A DNA stretch of 64,000 bases from Halomonas halodenitrificans DSM 735 (GCF_000620045.1 NZ_JHVH01000003.1:186001-250000); one strand, 5' to 3'. Numbered from the stretch's first letter, positions 20,089-30,289 are shown. Made by a program: numbers and translations. The notes: generated from the letters alone by a model not told the origin.

Positions 20089-20108
20089 AGCGGCCCTCGG
20101 GGGCCGCT
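20089..20108 (-). terminator. Hairpin after the siderophore receptor gene
   Basis: AGCGGCCC (20089-20096) and GGGCCGCT (20101-20108) form a perfect stem just past the receptor stop codon. On the minus strand it is followed by TTCCCCCTGCTCTCTCT. It would separate the receptor from the downstream binding-protein gene, at least partly. Confidence 0.6.
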
Positions 20109-20125
20109 CATGCGGACGTGATGCC

Positions 20126-22291
20126 TCAGAAGTCGACCTGATAGCCCAGGGTCAGGGTACGACCGCGACCCTTGAAGTACAGGTCGTCTTCCAACGCGGA
20201 CGACTGGGGGAACGACTGGGAATAGTAGGTGAAGTAGTCCTCGTCGGTGAGGTTCTCTAACCCTAAGCTGGCGCGACCCACCGGCAGGCGATAGGCCAGG
20301 GAGGCATCGACCAGGCCGTAGCCGTCGAACTCCAGGGCCGGATCGTCGAAGCTGCGGTCACGGTAATAGCTGTACTGCAGGTGCGAGGACAACTTGTCGG
20401 TCCAGGCGGCGCTCCAGCTGAGCTTCAGGGTGTCCGGCGCGATGTCGCGGCCGGTCAGCTTGGTGTCGACCTCGCCGTCGCCATCCTGATCGGACTCGCC
20501 TTCGGCATGGGCGTAGGTCAGCCGCAGGCGATGGACATCGTTGGGGCGGGCCTCGCCTGTGATCTCGTAGCCCTGGATCTCGGTCTTCTCCCGCTGGACC
20601 CGGTAGTTGCCCTGGGCATCGGGCTGGATGCGCTGGCCGAGGTCGGAGTCGGACTCGTAGTAGCTCAGCTCGAGGCTATAGCGCTCCCAGTCGAAACGGG
20701 CGCCGATCTCGCGGTTGTCGGTGACGATGGGCGAGAGGTCGACCAGGGTGTCGACGTCCTGGCCGGGGGTGGCTACGCCGCGCAGCACTCGGCCCACGTC
20801 CGGCATGCCGAAGCCTTCTGAGTAGTTGGCGTAGAGCTGGGCCCAGTCGGTGGCCTGGTAGACCAGGCCGGCGTTGAACAGCGTCTCGTCGAAGTCGGGG
20901 TTACCGCCCTTCACGGATACCAGGTCGTTCTCGACGCTGGTGCCGCGGTCCACGGTCGAGTAGTCGTCGACGTTCAGTTCGGCATGCTCCTGGCGGGCGC
21001 CGGCATGCAGGCTCAGTGAGTCGGTCAGGTCGACATCGCCCTGGAGGAAGGCCGCAACGTTGCGGAACTGGGTCTCGGGCACATAGTTGCGGCCGGTCTG
21101 CACCAGCACCTGCTGGGTCTCGTCCTGCAGCAGGTCGACGCCGGTGGTCAGCTTGAGGCGGTCGTCGAGCAGGCCGTCGCGGCTCAGGGTGAATTTGCCG
21201 CCGACCTTGTCGGATTCGTTGCGGGTCTGGTCGAACCGCGTCTCGCCGTTCTCGTCCTGGTAGGGGAAGGAGCCGAGGCCGGTGGCACCAAACTGGGCGC
21301 GGAAGCGCTGGGTGTAGAGCTGGGCATCCAGCTCGTTGCCGAACCAGTCACCGTGGGAGTAGGCCAGTTGGGCCTTGGTCACCTCGTTATAGCCGGGCTC
21401 GCCCTGCAGGCTGCCCTTGCGGGCCGAGGTGGCGATGCCCTCGGAGCGATCGCCGGCCACCGGCACATAGTCGTCGTTGACGTCGAGGTCGAAATGATTG
21501 AGGGAGAGCTCGAGGTTCTGGTTCTCGTCGATCCAGTAGCCGAGCTTGCCGAAGAGGTCGTAGCTCTCGGAGTTCTGAATCTCGCCGTGGTAGGCGATGC
21601 CCACTTCCTCGTCGTTGCCGTCGAAGAACACCCCGCGATCCTGACGGCTGGCGGCGGCCAGGTAGTCCCAATCGCCACTCTGGCCGCTGATGCGGTAGTC
21701 CAGCTTGTGGCCGAAGCCCTCGGACTCGACGTCGTCGTCGCTGGTCAGGCTGATCCCGGCGTGCTGGTTGACCGTGCCGGCGTCGGCGCGCTTGGTGACA
21801 TAGTTGATGATGCCGCCGGTGGCGCCCAGACCGTGCTCGGCACTGGCGCCGTGGATCACCTCGATGCGCTCGACCATGGAGAGGTCGATGGTGTAGCTGT
21901 CGCGACCGCCGTCCCGCAGTGCGTTGGTCTGGGGCACGCCGTCGACCATGAACAGCGCCGAACGGCCGCGCAGGGTCTCGCCAGTGTTGTTGAGTTTCTG
22001 GCGACTGGGCGAGTAGGAGGGGATCAGGTTGCTCAGCACCTGGCCGGGATCGTTGGTGATGGCCAGCTGCTGCTCGATCTCCTCGCGGGTGATGATGGTG
22101 ATCTTCTGCGGCGTCTTGCCGGTCAGGCGCTTGTTGCGAGTCGCGGTGACGACGAGCGGGTTCAGCTCGTCGGCAGTCTGTACCTGACCCTTCGAGGCGG
22201 ATTGCGCGACGGCCAAGCCGGGCAGGGCGGAGCATATCGCCAAGGACAGTAGGCCCAGCCGCAGGTGGCGCGGACGTTGTGGCATTGACAT
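20126..22291 (-). CDS. TonB-dependent siderophore receptor 1
   Basis: Outer-membrane gated beta-barrel receptor (721 aa). The start MSMPQRPRHLRLG is followed by a signal peptide (LLSLAICSALPGLAVAQ). The TonB box and plug follow: NPLVVTATRNKRL, then EEIEQQLAITNDPGQVLSN, LRGRSALFMVDGVPQTNALR and IEVIHGASAEHGLGATGG. The barrel ends with a terminal Phe (LTLGYQVDF), as expected for outer-membrane assembly. Plug sequence and linkage to a FecBCDE-type importer recall aerobactin or vibrioferrin-class receptors (for example PvuA), but the ligand is not certain. It diverges from the exporter gene at 22514. Confidence 0.88.
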   Translation of the reverse strand: MSMPQRPRHLRLGLLSLAICSALPGLAVAQSASKGQVQTADELNPLVVTATRNKRLTGKTPQKITIITREEIEQQLAITNDPGQVLSNLIPSYSPSRQKLNNTGETLRGRSALFMVDGVPQTNALRDGGRDSYTIDLSMVERIEVIHGASAEHGLGATGGIINYVTKRADAGTVNQHAGISLTSDDDVESEGFGHKLDYRISGQSGDWDYLAAASRQDRGVFFDGNDEEVGIAYHGEIQNSESYDLFGKLGYWIDENQNLELSLNHFDLDVNDDYVPVAGDRSEGIATSARKGSLQGEPGYNEVTKAQLAYSHGDWFGNELDAQLYTQRFRAQFGATGLGSFPYQDENGETRFDQTRNESDKVGGKFTLSRDGLLDDRLKLTTGVDLLQDETQQVLVQTGRNYVPETQFRNVAAFLQGDVDLTDSLSLHAGARQEHAELNVDDYSTVDRGTSVENDLVSVKGGNPDFDETLFNAGLVYQATDWAQLYANYSEGFGMPDVGRVLRGVATPGQDVDTLVDLSPIVTDNREIGARFDWERYSLELSYYESDSDLGQRIQPDAQGNYRVQREKTEIQGYEITGEARPNDVHRLRLTYAHAEGESDQDGDGEVDTKLTGRDIAPDTLKLSWSAAWTDKLSSHLQYSYYRDRSFDDPALEFDGYGLVDASLAYRLPVGRASLGLENLTDEDYFTYYSQSFPQSSALEDDLYFKGRGRTLTLGYQVDF

Positions 22292-22513
22292 GGTAAGCAA
22301 GATCCCTTGTTCGTTTCGATGTACACGCTTTTTATTGTTCTTGGCGGTCAGGCCGCAAAATGTAAAAGCGAACAATAAAGTTTTTCATTTAGATATGCAA
22401 TTAGGTTGAGCAATTCCAGCCTGTGCTCGTGTCCTTGGATGGCGGCGCATTGACGTCGTCATCCAAGAGCGGACAATGCCTCTTTCCCTGAAGCCCCAGT
22501 CAAAGGATTCCTC
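22292..22513. other. Divergent region between receptor 1 and the exporter
   Basis: A 222-bp divergent promoter region. The AT-rich part (22371-22402) reads like a weak Fur site (on the minus strand TAAATGAAAAACTTTATTG) but is not a good match. An 8-bp inverted repeat, CTTGGATG (22434-22441) and CATCCAAG (22460-22467), lies closer to the exporter start. Confidence 0.45.
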
Positions 22514-24184
22514 GTGGAACTGCTGCGCGTCGTCTATCTCCACTACCGCTGGCCCTTCCTCGGCGTGATGCTGCTCAGCCTGGCGAGTGCCGGGCTGGGC
22601 ATCGGCGCCATCGCCTTCATCAACCGGCGGCTGATCGATACGGTCGGCGACCCCGTCGGCGTATTGCCGGCCTTCCTCGGCGTGATCGCCGTGTTGCTGG
22701 TGGTGACCCTGGCCTCGCAGCTGGCGCTGACCATCCTCGGTCACCATTTCGTCCACGGGCTGCGTGGGCGGTTGGTCAAGCAGATTCTCGATACCGATGT
22801 GGAGCGCCTCGAACGGCTCGGCAGCGCCGAGCTTCTGGCCAGCCTGTCGAGCGATATCCGTAACGTGACCATCGCCTTCGTGCGCCTGCCGGAGCTGATT
22901 CAGGGCCTGGTCCTGACCGTCGGCTCGGCGCTCTACCTGGGCGGGCTGTCGCCGAGCCTGCTGCTGGTCACGGCCGGCTGGCTGGCCGTCAGCATCGCCG
23001 TCAGCTCCTGGTTGGTCGGGCGGGTCTATCGACATCTGTCCCGGGTGCGCGAGAGCGAGGAGAGGCTCTATCGGGACTACGAAGCGGTGATCCACGGCCA
23101 CAAGGAGCTGGCGCTCAACCGGGGGCGGGCGCAGCGCTTCTATGACGAGTGCTACGAGGTGGATGCCCGGGACTACCGCGGTCATATCATCCGGGCCGAC
23201 ACCTATCACCTGAGCGCGATCAACTGGTCGAACATCATGATGCTCGGCACCATCGGGGTGGTGTTCTTCCTCGCCAACGGCCTGGGCTGGGCGAGTACCT
23301 CGGTGGCGGCCACCTTCTCGCTGACCCTGTTGTTCCTGCGCACACCGATGCTCCAGGCGATCGGTGCGCTACCCACGCTGCTGAGTGCCCAGGTGGCCTT
23401 CGACAGGATCGCGTCGCTGGCGCTGGCCGAGCCCGAACCCGACTTCGCGGTGGCCGATGCCTGGCCGAGCGACTGGCAGACCCTGAGCCTCGATGGCGTG
23501 AGCTTCGCCTATACCGGTAGTCACGGCAGCGAGGGCTTCCGGGTGGGACCGCTGGACCTGACGCTCAAGCGTGGCGAGCTGATATTCTTGATCGGCGGCA
23601 ACGGCAGCGGCAAGTCGACCCTGGCCAAGCTGCTGACGGGCCTCTACCGGCCCCAGCGGGGCGCTCTACGCTTGGACGGCGAGCCGTTGAGTGACGCTCA
23701 CTGGTCGGCCTATCGGCAGCGTTTCTCCGCGGTATTCACCGACTTTCATCAGTTCACCGACCTGGTCGGCCCGGCGGGCACCCAGGCCGACCCGGCACTC
23801 GTCGAGGCGTGGCTGGAGGAGCTGGGGATGCGCGACAAGCTGGCCTTCGACGGCCAGCGCGTGACCAACCCCAAGCTCTCCCAGGGGCAGCGCAAGCGGC
23901 TGGCGCTGCTGATGGCGGTCGCCGAGGAGCGCGACCTGCTGCTGCTCGACGAGTGGGCGGCCGACCAGGACCCGCAGTTTCGTCGGGTCTTCTATCACGA
24001 CCTGCTGCCGCGGCTACAGGCGATGGGCAAGACGGTGTTCGCCATCAGCCACGATGATCACTACTTCGACCGGGCCGACCGGCTGTTGGAGATGCACGAT
24101 GGGCGGCTGAGCGAACTCACCGGCGACCGGCGCCAGCGGGTCAGCCGGGATGCGGTGGCGCGGCTCGACGAGGCCGGGGGCTAG
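22514..24184 (+). CDS. Cyclic peptide/siderophore-type ABC exporter
   Basis: A 556-aa half transporter with an N-terminal six-helix membrane domain fused to a C-terminal ATPase, of the SyrD/PvdE/YojI group that exports cyclic lipopeptides, pyoverdine precursors or microcin J25. Walker A is GGNGSGKST. The signature is [11 protein letters not shown] rather than LSGGQ, a hallmark of this group. Walker B is [13 protein letters not shown] and the switch His is AISHDDHYF. The start is GTG 22514 behind AAAGGA. It diverges from a siderophore receptor, so siderophore secretion or recycling is the likely role, but no biosynthesis genes lie nearby. Confidence 0.88.
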   Translation: MELLRVVYLHYRWPFLGVMLLSLASAGLGIGAIAFINRRLIDTVGDPVGVLPAFLGVIAVLLVVTLASQLALTILGHHFVHGLRGRLVKQILDTDVERLERLGSAELLASLSSDIRNVTIAFVRLPELIQGLVLTVGSALYLGGLSPSLLLVTAGWLAVSIAVSSWLVGRVYRHLSRVRESEERLYRDYEAVIHGHKELALNRGRAQRFYDECYEVDARDYRGHIIRADTYHLSAINWSNIMMLGTIGVVFFLANGLGWASTSVAATFSLTLLFLRTPMLQAIGALPTLLSAQVAFDRIASLALAEPEPDFAVADAWPSDWQTLSLDGVSFAYTGSHGSEGFRVGPLDLTLKRGELIFLIGGNGSGKSTLAKLLTGLYRPQRGALRLDGEPLSDAHWSAYRQRFSAVFTDFHQFTDLVGPAGTQADPALVEAWLEELGMRDKLAFDGQRVTNPKLSQGQRKRLALLMAVAEERDLLLLDEWAADQDPQFRRVFYHDLLPRLQAMGKTVFAISHDDHYFDRADRLLEMHDGRLSELTGDRRQRVSRDAVARLDEAGG

Positions 24185-24211
24185 CATAGCCGGGGAAAGA
24201 GAGGGTGAAAG

Positions 24212-24230
24212 CTTGTTATTGAAAATAAAA
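24212..24230. promoter_or_regulatory. Possible Fur box upstream of receptor 2
   Basis: An AT-rich palindrome, TTATTGAAAATAA (24216-24228), about 93 bases before the receptor start. It is a weaker Fur-box candidate than those of fhuC and the TonB operon. Confidence 0.4.
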
Positions 24231-24321
24231 CCCATTAACATTTAGGTGTCATTCCACCCGAATGTGGCGTGGCGTCTTGTCCCTCTTGGTCCTCTTGCCC
24301 CCGAATCGTAAGGCACACAAC

Positions 24322-26391
24322 ATGACATGTGTATCCCGCCGCTCGTGGCGGTTATCTCCGCTGGCGGTTGCCGTCCGCCATGGTCTGGGCGTCTCGCTTA
24401 TCGGCACCGCTCTCCCGGTGCTGGCCCAGGACGACGTCACCGATATCGAGCCCGACACCGTGGTGGTCAGTGCCACCGCCCTGAAGGTGGCGTCCCCATT
24501 GGTAGAAACGCCGCGCCCGGTATCCACGGTCGAGCGGAACGAGCTCGACGAACGCAACATTCAGCGCCTCGACGAGACATTCCGCTACCGGGCCGGCGTG
24601 TTTTCCGGCCATTACGGGGCGGATAACGACACCGACTGGTTCAAGGTGAGAGGCTTCGATCAGTCCACCTACCAGGATGGTCTGCGCATTTATCGGACGG
24701 GCTACTACCAGTGGCTGCCAGAGCCCTATGGCCTGCAAAGCGTCGATGTATTCAAGGGGCCGTCATCGATCCTCTACGGTGAGGCACCGGCGGGCGGCCT
24801 GATCAACGCGGTCAGCAAGCGGCCTACCGCCGAGCGCCAGGGCGAGATCGAGCTTCAGATGGGCAATCGCGACCACCGTCAACTTGCCTTCGATACCTCA
24901 GGGCCGGCGACCGAAAGCGGTGATGTGCGCTATCGTCTCGTGGGGCTCTACAAGGAGCGTGCCGGCGATCTCGACCACACCGACAACGAGCGCTACTATT
25001 TTGCACCGAGCCTGGCGGTGGACCTCAACGAAGATACCAGCGTGACCTTCCTGGCCAGCGTGCAGAGAGATGAGGGGGTGCCGACCAATCCCTTCAAGCT
25101 GCTCTATGGCACCGTTCAGGATACTCCGTTCGGCAAGGTCGATCCGCAGACCAGCTACGGCGAACCGGACTACGACAAGAACGAGCGCACCCAGGCGTCG
25201 ATCGGCTATGAACTTCGTCACCGCCTCGACGACACCTGGCGCTTCGAGCAGAACCTGCGCTACAGCCATATGGACCTGGAGCTGCGCAGCACCTATGTGC
25301 TGGCCCGGCTTGACGAGCGCACCGCCGGCCGAGGCCTGGTCTATCGCGATGGAGAGGTCGATAGCTGGACGATAGACAACCGCCTGATCGGCAACTGGTA
25401 TACCGATCGCACGGAGAACACCTTGCTGCTCGGCGTCGGCTATCAGGACCTGGGCCTCGAGGGCAAGGAGGCCGACCCCTATCCCTTCGGTTCGCCCATC
25501 GATATCTTCGATCCCCAGTACGGCAACTATACCCCGGTGTCCGAGGACCAGCTGACCGATCGCAGGATCGACAAGCAACAGACCGGTCTCTACGTGCAGG
25601 ACCAGCTGCGAATCGACGACCGCTGGGTGCTGCTCGGCAGCGTGCGCTACGACCAGGCACAGACCGATAACGTCGATCGCACCACCGGGGCCACGCAGCG
25701 CGCCGACGACGACCAGGTTTCCTGGTCCGGCGGCGTGATGTATCTCGGCGCCCACGGCATCAACCCTTATCTGAGCTATACCGAATCCTTCGAGCCGCAG
25801 GCCAGCGTCGACGACGACGGTCGACTCTACGAGCCTCTCGAGGGCGAACAGTGGGAGGCCGGGATCAAGGTGGCGCCCTCGGGGTGGGATGGTTATGTCA
25901 CTGCGTCGGCCTTCGACCTCGAGCAGCGTAACAGCCTGGTCACCTCGCCCGATGGCGGTCGTCAGACACAGAGTGGCAAGCAGACCTCCCGAGGCTTCGA
26001 GCTGGAGGGCGTCGGTTACCTCACGGACCAGCTGCAGCTCACCGCCGCCTATACCTATACCGACGCTGAAGATGAAGAGGGTCAGCGCAAGAGCTTGATT
26101 CCGCGTCACCAGGCCTCGACCTGGCTGGACTACGTCTTTCAGGAAGGCGCCTTGCAAGGGCTCAAGCTGGGGGGCGGCGTGCGTTACGTCGGCGGCAGCG
26201 TCTACGGCGATATCTCGGTGCCGGAGTACACCCTGGTCGACGCCATGGCCCGCTACGACTTCGCCGGAAGCTGGCGGGCCCAGGTCAACGTCAACAACAT
26301 GACGGACAAGGAATACGTCGCCAGCTGCGACTACTGGTGCTACTACGGTGAATCGCGCAGCGTGATCGGTAGTCTTAGCTATCGCTTCTAG
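24322..26391 (+). CDS. TonB-dependent siderophore receptor 2 (FhuA-like)
   Basis: Outer-membrane receptor (689 aa) of the ferrichrome/FhuA family. The start at ATG 24322 gives a Tat/Sec-like leader ending GTALPVLAQ. The plug includes DTVVVSATALK, FRYRAGVFSGHYG, WFKVRGFDQSTYQDGLR and VDVFKGPSSILYGEAPAGGLIN. The C-terminus has the disulfide loop typical of hydroxamate receptors (YVASCDYWCYYGESR) and a final Phe. It stands next to fhuBDC, which supports a hydroxamate ligand; the exact siderophore is not determined. A strong hairpin follows the gene. Confidence 0.9.
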   Translation: MTCVSRRSWRLSPLAVAVRHGLGVSLIGTALPVLAQDDVTDIEPDTVVVSATALKVASPLVETPRPVSTVERNELDERNIQRLDETFRYRAGVFSGHYGADNDTDWFKVRGFDQSTYQDGLRIYRTGYYQWLPEPYGLQSVDVFKGPSSILYGEAPAGGLINAVSKRPTAERQGEIELQMGNRDHRQLAFDTSGPATESGDVRYRLVGLYKERAGDLDHTDNERYYFAPSLAVDLNEDTSVTFLASVQRDEGVPTNPFKLLYGTVQDTPFGKVDPQTSYGEPDYDKNERTQASIGYELRHRLDDTWRFEQNLRYSHMDLELRSTYVLARLDERTAGRGLVYRDGEVDSWTIDNRLIGNWYTDRTENTLLLGVGYQDLGLEGKEADPYPFGSPIDIFDPQYGNYTPVSEDQLTDRRIDKQQTGLYVQDQLRIDDRWVLLGSVRYDQAQTDNVDRTTGATQRADDDQVSWSGGVMYLGAHGINPYLSYTESFEPQASVDDDGRLYEPLEGEQWEAGIKVAPSGWDGYVTASAFDLEQRNSLVTSPDGGRQTQSGKQTSRGFELEGVGYLTDQLQLTAAYTYTDAEDEEGQRKSLIPRHQASTWLDYVFQEGALQGLKLGGGVRYVGGSVYGDISVPEYTLVDAMARYDFAGSWRAQVNVNNMTDKEYVASCDYWCYYGESRSVIGSLSYRF

Positions 26392-26421
26392 CGTCTGACG
26401 CCAGCAACATCTTCGCCTTCT

Positions 26422-26447
26422 GCGCCCGGCCCTTGTGGGCCGGGCGC
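26422..26447 (+). terminator. Hairpin after receptor 2
   Basis: A perfect 11-bp stem, GCGCCCGGCCC (26422-26432) with GGGCCGGGCGC (26437-26447), and loop TTGT, 30 bases after the receptor stop. It lies between convergent genes, so it may act on both. There is no T-run. Confidence 0.65.
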
Positions 26448-26529
26448 GCTCGTTGGTGCTCCGTCACGGTCGGCTAGGCCGGCCGCGGCGAGGGCAACTC
26501 GCCCCGCCGTGTGGTGGCCTCGCGTCGCG

Positions 26530-28527
26530 TTATAGTCGCCTCAGGCCCCACATGAAGTAGGCGCCGCCCAGCAGCGAGGCCATGAGGCCGGCGGGAATCT
26601 CCTCGGGAAACAGCCACTGGCGGCCCAGCCAGTCGGCCACCACCATCAGCAGTGCTCCGCTGATCGCCGCCCCGGCGAGGTGAGGGGCCGCCCGGGAGAA
26701 GCCCAGCAGGCGCGCCAGATGCGGTGCCAGCAGGCCGACAAACGACAATGGCCCCACCACCAGGGTAGCGCCGGCGGTGAGCAGGGCTACCAGTAGCAGC
26801 AGGACGAGTCGTGCCCGGGCCAGGGGGAGCCCCAGGGCGGCGGCGCAGGCGCCGCCGAGGGGCAGGATATCCAGCCAGCGGGCCAGGGGAATCGCGGCCA
26901 GGGCCAGCAGCAGTGCCGCCCCGCTTACCGTCAGGGCGCTGGTCAGGTCGACGTAATAGGTCGAGCCCGACAGCCAGGCAATCACCTGCTGCCCCCGGGG
27001 GTCTCCGCCGGCCAGCACCACGGCCCGGACCGCGTCGAACAGGGCGGTGATGGCCACCCCGGTGAGCAACAGCCGTTCCGGCTGGAAGCCGCTCTGGCGA
27101 TTGAGCGCCACCACGACCGTCAGGCTGGCGAGTGCCCCCAGCGTGCCGGCGCCGACCAGGGTCAGGTTGTCGGGGGCGGGAAGCAGGAAGATGGCGCCCA
27201 TCAGGGCGATGGCGCTGCCCCCGCTGATGCCCAGCAGCTCGGGGCTGGCCATCGGGTTGCCGGTCAGGCGCTGGATCAGGGTGCCGGCGATGGCCAGCAT
27301 GACACCGCAGCCGGCGGCGGCCAGGACGCGGGGCAATCGCCACTCCAGCAGCGCCCAGTCGCCGGGCGTGGTCCAGTGCCAGCCATCTCCCGCCTGGCCG
27401 ACCAACAGCGCGACGAGGGTGACGCCGGCGAGTGACAGAGACAGCCAGGCGGCCAGGCGGCCGGGGGCCGGATGGCGAGTGCCGATGGCGCGGGCCTCCC
27501 GGGATGGCGCCTCGCCCCCCAGGTTCAGCCGCGGGATCAGCCACAGCAGCAGGGGCGCGCCGAGGGCCGCGGTGGTGGCACCAGTGGGAATCAGGGTAGG
27601 CAGCACGCCGGAAAAGTGTTGCAGCAACAGGTCGGTGGTGGCCAGCAGCAGGGCGCCCAGCAGCGTCGACCACAGCAGCCGTGTGCCCAGCCGCCGGGCA
27701 CCGGCCAGGCGGACGATATTGGGGGCCGCCAGGCCGATAAAGCCGATGATGCCCACCACGCTGACCACGCAGCCGGTCAGGAACACCGCCAGCCCCAGGC
27801 CGGCCAGGCGCAGGTGCTTGAGCGAGACGCCCAGGCTCCTGGCGCCGGCCTCGCTGAGCTCCAGTACCGCCAGGGGGCGCAGCAGCCAGGCGGCCGCAAG
27901 GGTGCCCAGGGCGAGGCGGGGCGCAAGGAAGGCCACATCCTGCCAGCCATTCTGGGCAAGCGAGCCGGCCCCCCAGATCAGCAGCCCCTTGAGCTCCTCC
28001 TGGTGGAACAGCAGCAGCACCATGGAGAGGGCGCCGAAGTAGAGGTTGACCACCAGGCCGCCCAGCACCACCACTACCGGGGCCAGGCCGCGCCGCCAGG
28101 CGAGGGCGAAGACCAGTGCCATGGCGCCGCCGCCGCCGGCCAGCGCCACCCACTCACGACCCAAGACCAGCAGGCCGGGGGCCATCAGGGTGGCGGCCAT
28201 GAGCGCGAGGTTGGCACCGCTGGCCACCCCCAGGGTCGTGGGGGCGGCCAACGGGTTGCGCAGCACTTGCTGCATCAAGACCCCGGCCAGCGCCAGGCCG
28301 CCGCCGGCGAGCAGGGCCATGGCCAGCCGTGGCCACCAGGCGAAGTGCATCGCCAGGGCGCGTGCCGTTTCCCCGGGGGTCAGCAGGGCATTGAGGCCGG
28401 GCCCCAGGCCGAGCCGGGCGTCGAGCTCGACCACTGCCATGGCCAGCGCGATCAGGCCCAGGACGAGGCAGAGGCCAGCCGGCGTCAGGCGTGGCCGGCA
28501 TCGTCGGGGCAGGGCATCAGACGGCAT
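26530..28527 (-). CDS. fhuB: Ferric hydroxamate ABC permease, fused double FecCD
   Basis: Inner-membrane permease of 665 aa carrying two FecCD halves in one chain, the defining architecture of FhuB. Half one has MQQVLRNPLAAPTTLGVASG and IGFIGLAAPNIVRLAG. Half two has IQRLTGNPMASPELLGISGG and LSFVGLLAPHLARLLG. A linker near residue 345 joins them. The start is taken at the second of two close ATGs (28525-28527), because GGAG then has good spacing. It overlaps the end of fhuD by 11 bases and ends the fhuCDB operon. Confidence 0.93.
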   Translation of the reverse strand: MPSDALPRRCRPRLTPAGLCLVLGLIALAMAVVELDARLGLGPGLNALLTPGETARALAMHFAWWPRLAMALLAGGGLALAGVLMQQVLRNPLAAPTTLGVASGANLALMAATLMAPGLLVLGREWVALAGGGGAMALVFALAWRRGLAPVVVVLGGLVVNLYFGALSMVLLLFHQEELKGLLIWGAGSLAQNGWQDVAFLAPRLALGTLAAAWLLRPLAVLELSEAGARSLGVSLKHLRLAGLGLAVFLTGCVVSVVGIIGFIGLAAPNIVRLAGARRLGTRLLWSTLLGALLLATTDLLLQHFSGVLPTLIPTGATTAALGAPLLLWLIPRLNLGGEAPSREARAIGTRHPAPGRLAAWLSLSLAGVTLVALLVGQAGDGWHWTTPGDWALLEWRLPRVLAAAGCGVMLAIAGTLIQRLTGNPMASPELLGISGGSAIALMGAIFLLPAPDNLTLVGAGTLGALASLTVVVALNRQSGFQPERLLLTGVAITALFDAVRAVVLAGGDPRGQQVIAWLSGSTYYVDLTSALTVSGAALLLALAAIPLARWLDILPLGGACAAALGLPLARARLVLLLLVALLTAGATLVVGPLSFVGLLAPHLARLLGFSRAAPHLAGAAISGALLMVVADWLGRQWLFPEEIPAGLMASLLGGAYFMWGLRRL

Positions 28528-29389
28528 CGTCATTCTCCAGCGCATCCACCAGCCGTTCGGCGAAGCGCAAGGCCGAGGGCATGGCGCCGAAGCTCCACAC
28601 CGGCGGCAGCACGATCGGCGAGCCCCGACCAGCCTCGACCAGATGCTGCCATAGGCCGCTTTCGGCCAGGGTCTCGCGAACCCCGGCGGGGTAGGGCTCT
28701 ATCACCACCAGGCGAGCGTCGAGGCCGGCGAGCGCCTCGATGCCGGCAAGCGAGAATCCCCAGGCGTTGGTGGGACCCGTCCAGGCGTTTGTCAGTGCCA
28801 GGCGGTCGAGCACCGCCTGGAAGAGTCCGTTATCGCCGAATACCCGCACATGGCGGCCATCCATGAATTGCACCATCAGCAGAGGCGGGGGGGCTGTGCC
28901 GTCCAGGCGCGCTCCCAGGGTGTCGAGGCGCGCCTCGGTCGTGTCGATCAACCGGCGCGCGGCCTCGGGGCGCTCCACGAGCTCACCCAGCGACCGCGTC
29001 AGTCGGCGCATCTCCTGCCAGGTGTCCTGCTCGGCACGGTAGAGCGGCAGGGTCTTTACCGAGGCGATGCGTTCGAGACGCGGGGCGAGGTTGGCGAACA
29101 TCGGCGAGATCAGTATGTGGTCGGGCGCCAGGCGTGCCAGCAGCTCGAGGTTAGGCTGACTGCGTAGCCCCAGGTCGATCGTCGTGTCGGGCAGGGCGGG
29201 CTCGTCCACCCAGGCGTGGTAGGCCTCGAGCTGGGCGCTGGCCAGGGGCGGAGCATCCAGGGCGACCAGGGTTTCGGCCAGGGTCCAGTCCAGGGTGGCC
29301 AGGCGTGGCGTATCGGCCTGGGCCACGGCGGCGGCAAGCATGGCGAGCAAGCCGGCGAGCGCGGGCAGGCGGCATCGAGTGCGAAGCAC
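28517..29389 (-). CDS. fhuD: Ferric hydroxamate periplasmic binding protein
   Basis: Periplasmic binding protein (290 aa) of the FhuD class. It has a short signal peptide (ALAGLLAMLAAAVAQA), then family motifs LDWTLAETLVALDAPPLA, LGLRSQPNLELLARLAPD, and the ligand-pocket region TNAWGFSLAGIEALAGLD. Start is GTG 29387-29389 with CGGAG upstream. It lies between fhuC (14-base gap) and fhuB (overlap). It delivers hydroxamate siderophores such as ferrichrome or ferrioxamine to FhuB. Confidence 0.93.
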   Translation of the reverse strand: MLRTRCRLPALAGLLAMLAAAVAQADTPRLATLDWTLAETLVALDAPPLASAQLEAYHAWVDEPALPDTTIDLGLRSQPNLELLARLAPDHILISPMFANLAPRLERIASVKTLPLYRAEQDTWQEMRRLTRSLGELVERPEAARRLIDTTEARLDTLGARLDGTAPPPLLMVQFMDGRHVRVFGDNGLFQAVLDRLALTNAWTGPTNAWGFSLAGIEALAGLDARLVVIEPYPAGVRETLAESGLWQHLVEAGRGSPIVLPPVWSFGAMPSALRFAERLVDALENDDAV

Positions 29390-29403
29390 GGTGGTCTCCG
29401 GGG

Positions 29404-30171
29404 CTAGTGGGCAATAGCGACGCGATGCTCGCCGCCGGGGTGGGCCATGATGTGCATGGGGACGCCATAGATCGCCTTGAGGGTCTCGACGTTCATCATC
29501 GCGTCGGGTGTCCCCCGGGCCAGGAGACGACCGCCGTGCAGTGCCACCAGGTGATCGCAGTAGCGGGCCGCCATGTTGATATCATGCAGCACGATGATGA
29601 CCCCCAGGCCCAGCTCACGACTGAGGCGGCGGATCAGGGCCAGCACCTCGAGCTGGTGCGAGATGTCCAGGGCCGCCAGGGGCTCGTCGAGCAGAAGGAG
29701 CCGGCTGCCCTGGGCCAGCAGCATGGCCAGCCAGACCCGCTGGCGCTCGCCACCGGAGAGGGTGTCCACCAGGCGGTCGGCGAAGGGCTCGGTGTGGGTC
29801 AGCGCCAGGGCCCGGTCGATGGCCTGCGTGTCTTCGCGGCCGTGCCGGCCCAGCAGGCCATGCCAGGGGTAGCGGCCGAAGCCCACCAGTTCGCGACCGG
29901 TGAGGTTATCGGCGGCGGGCAGGTGCTGGGGCAGGTAGGCGACTCGCCGCGCGAAGGCACGGTATCCCCAGGCCGTCAGTGGCTTGCCGTCCAGCCTGAG
30001 TTCGCCCCGGCTGGGGGCCTGTTGACGAGCCAGCAGCTTGAGCAGCGTCGACTTACCCGAGCCATTGTGGCCGATCAGGCCATGGACCCGGCCTTCGTCG
30101 AAGGTGAGGTCGAGGGGATGCAGCAGGCATCGGCCGTTGACCTCGAAGGAGGCGGCGCATGTTTCGATCAT
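29404..30171 (-). CDS. fhuC: Ferric hydroxamate ABC transporter ATPase
   Basis: ATPase (255 aa) that powers FhuB. Walker A GHNGSGKST (34-42), signature TLSGGERQRVW, Walker B LLLLDEPLAALD and switch VLHDIN are intact. Start ATG 30169-30171 is preceded by GGAG. A near-perfect Fur box lies about 66 bases upstream, so fhuCDB should be an iron-repressed operon. The longer frame that starts at 30267 would run through that operator and is rejected. Confidence 0.94.
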   Translation of the reverse strand: MIETCAASFEVNGRCLLHPLDLTFDEGRVHGLIGHNGSGKSTLLKLLARQQAPSRGELRLDGKPLTAWGYRAFARRVAYLPQHLPAADNLTGRELVGFGRYPWHGLLGRHGREDTQAIDRALALTHTEPFADRLVDTLSGGERQRVWLAMLLAQGSRLLLLDEPLAALDISHQLEVLALIRRLSRELGLGVIIVLHDINMAARYCDHLVALHGGRLLARGTPDAMMNVETLKAIYGVPMHIMAHPGGEHRVAIAH

Positions 30172-30235
30172 GGAAAGCTCCGCTCGCGGATAGCCGCCAC
30201 CGGGAGTGGCAGTAAGGTGCAAAGCGTAAAATAAA

Positions 30236-30250
30236 CGATAATAATTATCA
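30236..30250. promoter_or_regulatory. Fur box of fhuCDB
   Basis: CGATAATAATTATCA contains the perfect palindrome GATAAT-A-ATTATC and fits the 7-1-7 Fur consensus TGATAATnATTATCA except for the first base. It lies between fhuC and the 3' end of the next receptor gene. Confidence 0.85.
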
Positions 30251-30289
30251 ATACAGTGGTGAGGCACCGTCTGGGAAATATGCGTGGCT

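Noticed and set aside
26474..28153. Minus-strand Pro/Arg-rich frame within fhuB
   Set aside because: Out-of-frame reading of fhuB; composition is low-complexity GC-rich shadow.
30171..30267. N-terminal extension of fhuC
   Set aside because: The longer start would place the Fur box within the coding region; ATG 30169-30171 has a ribosome-binding site and family-length protein.
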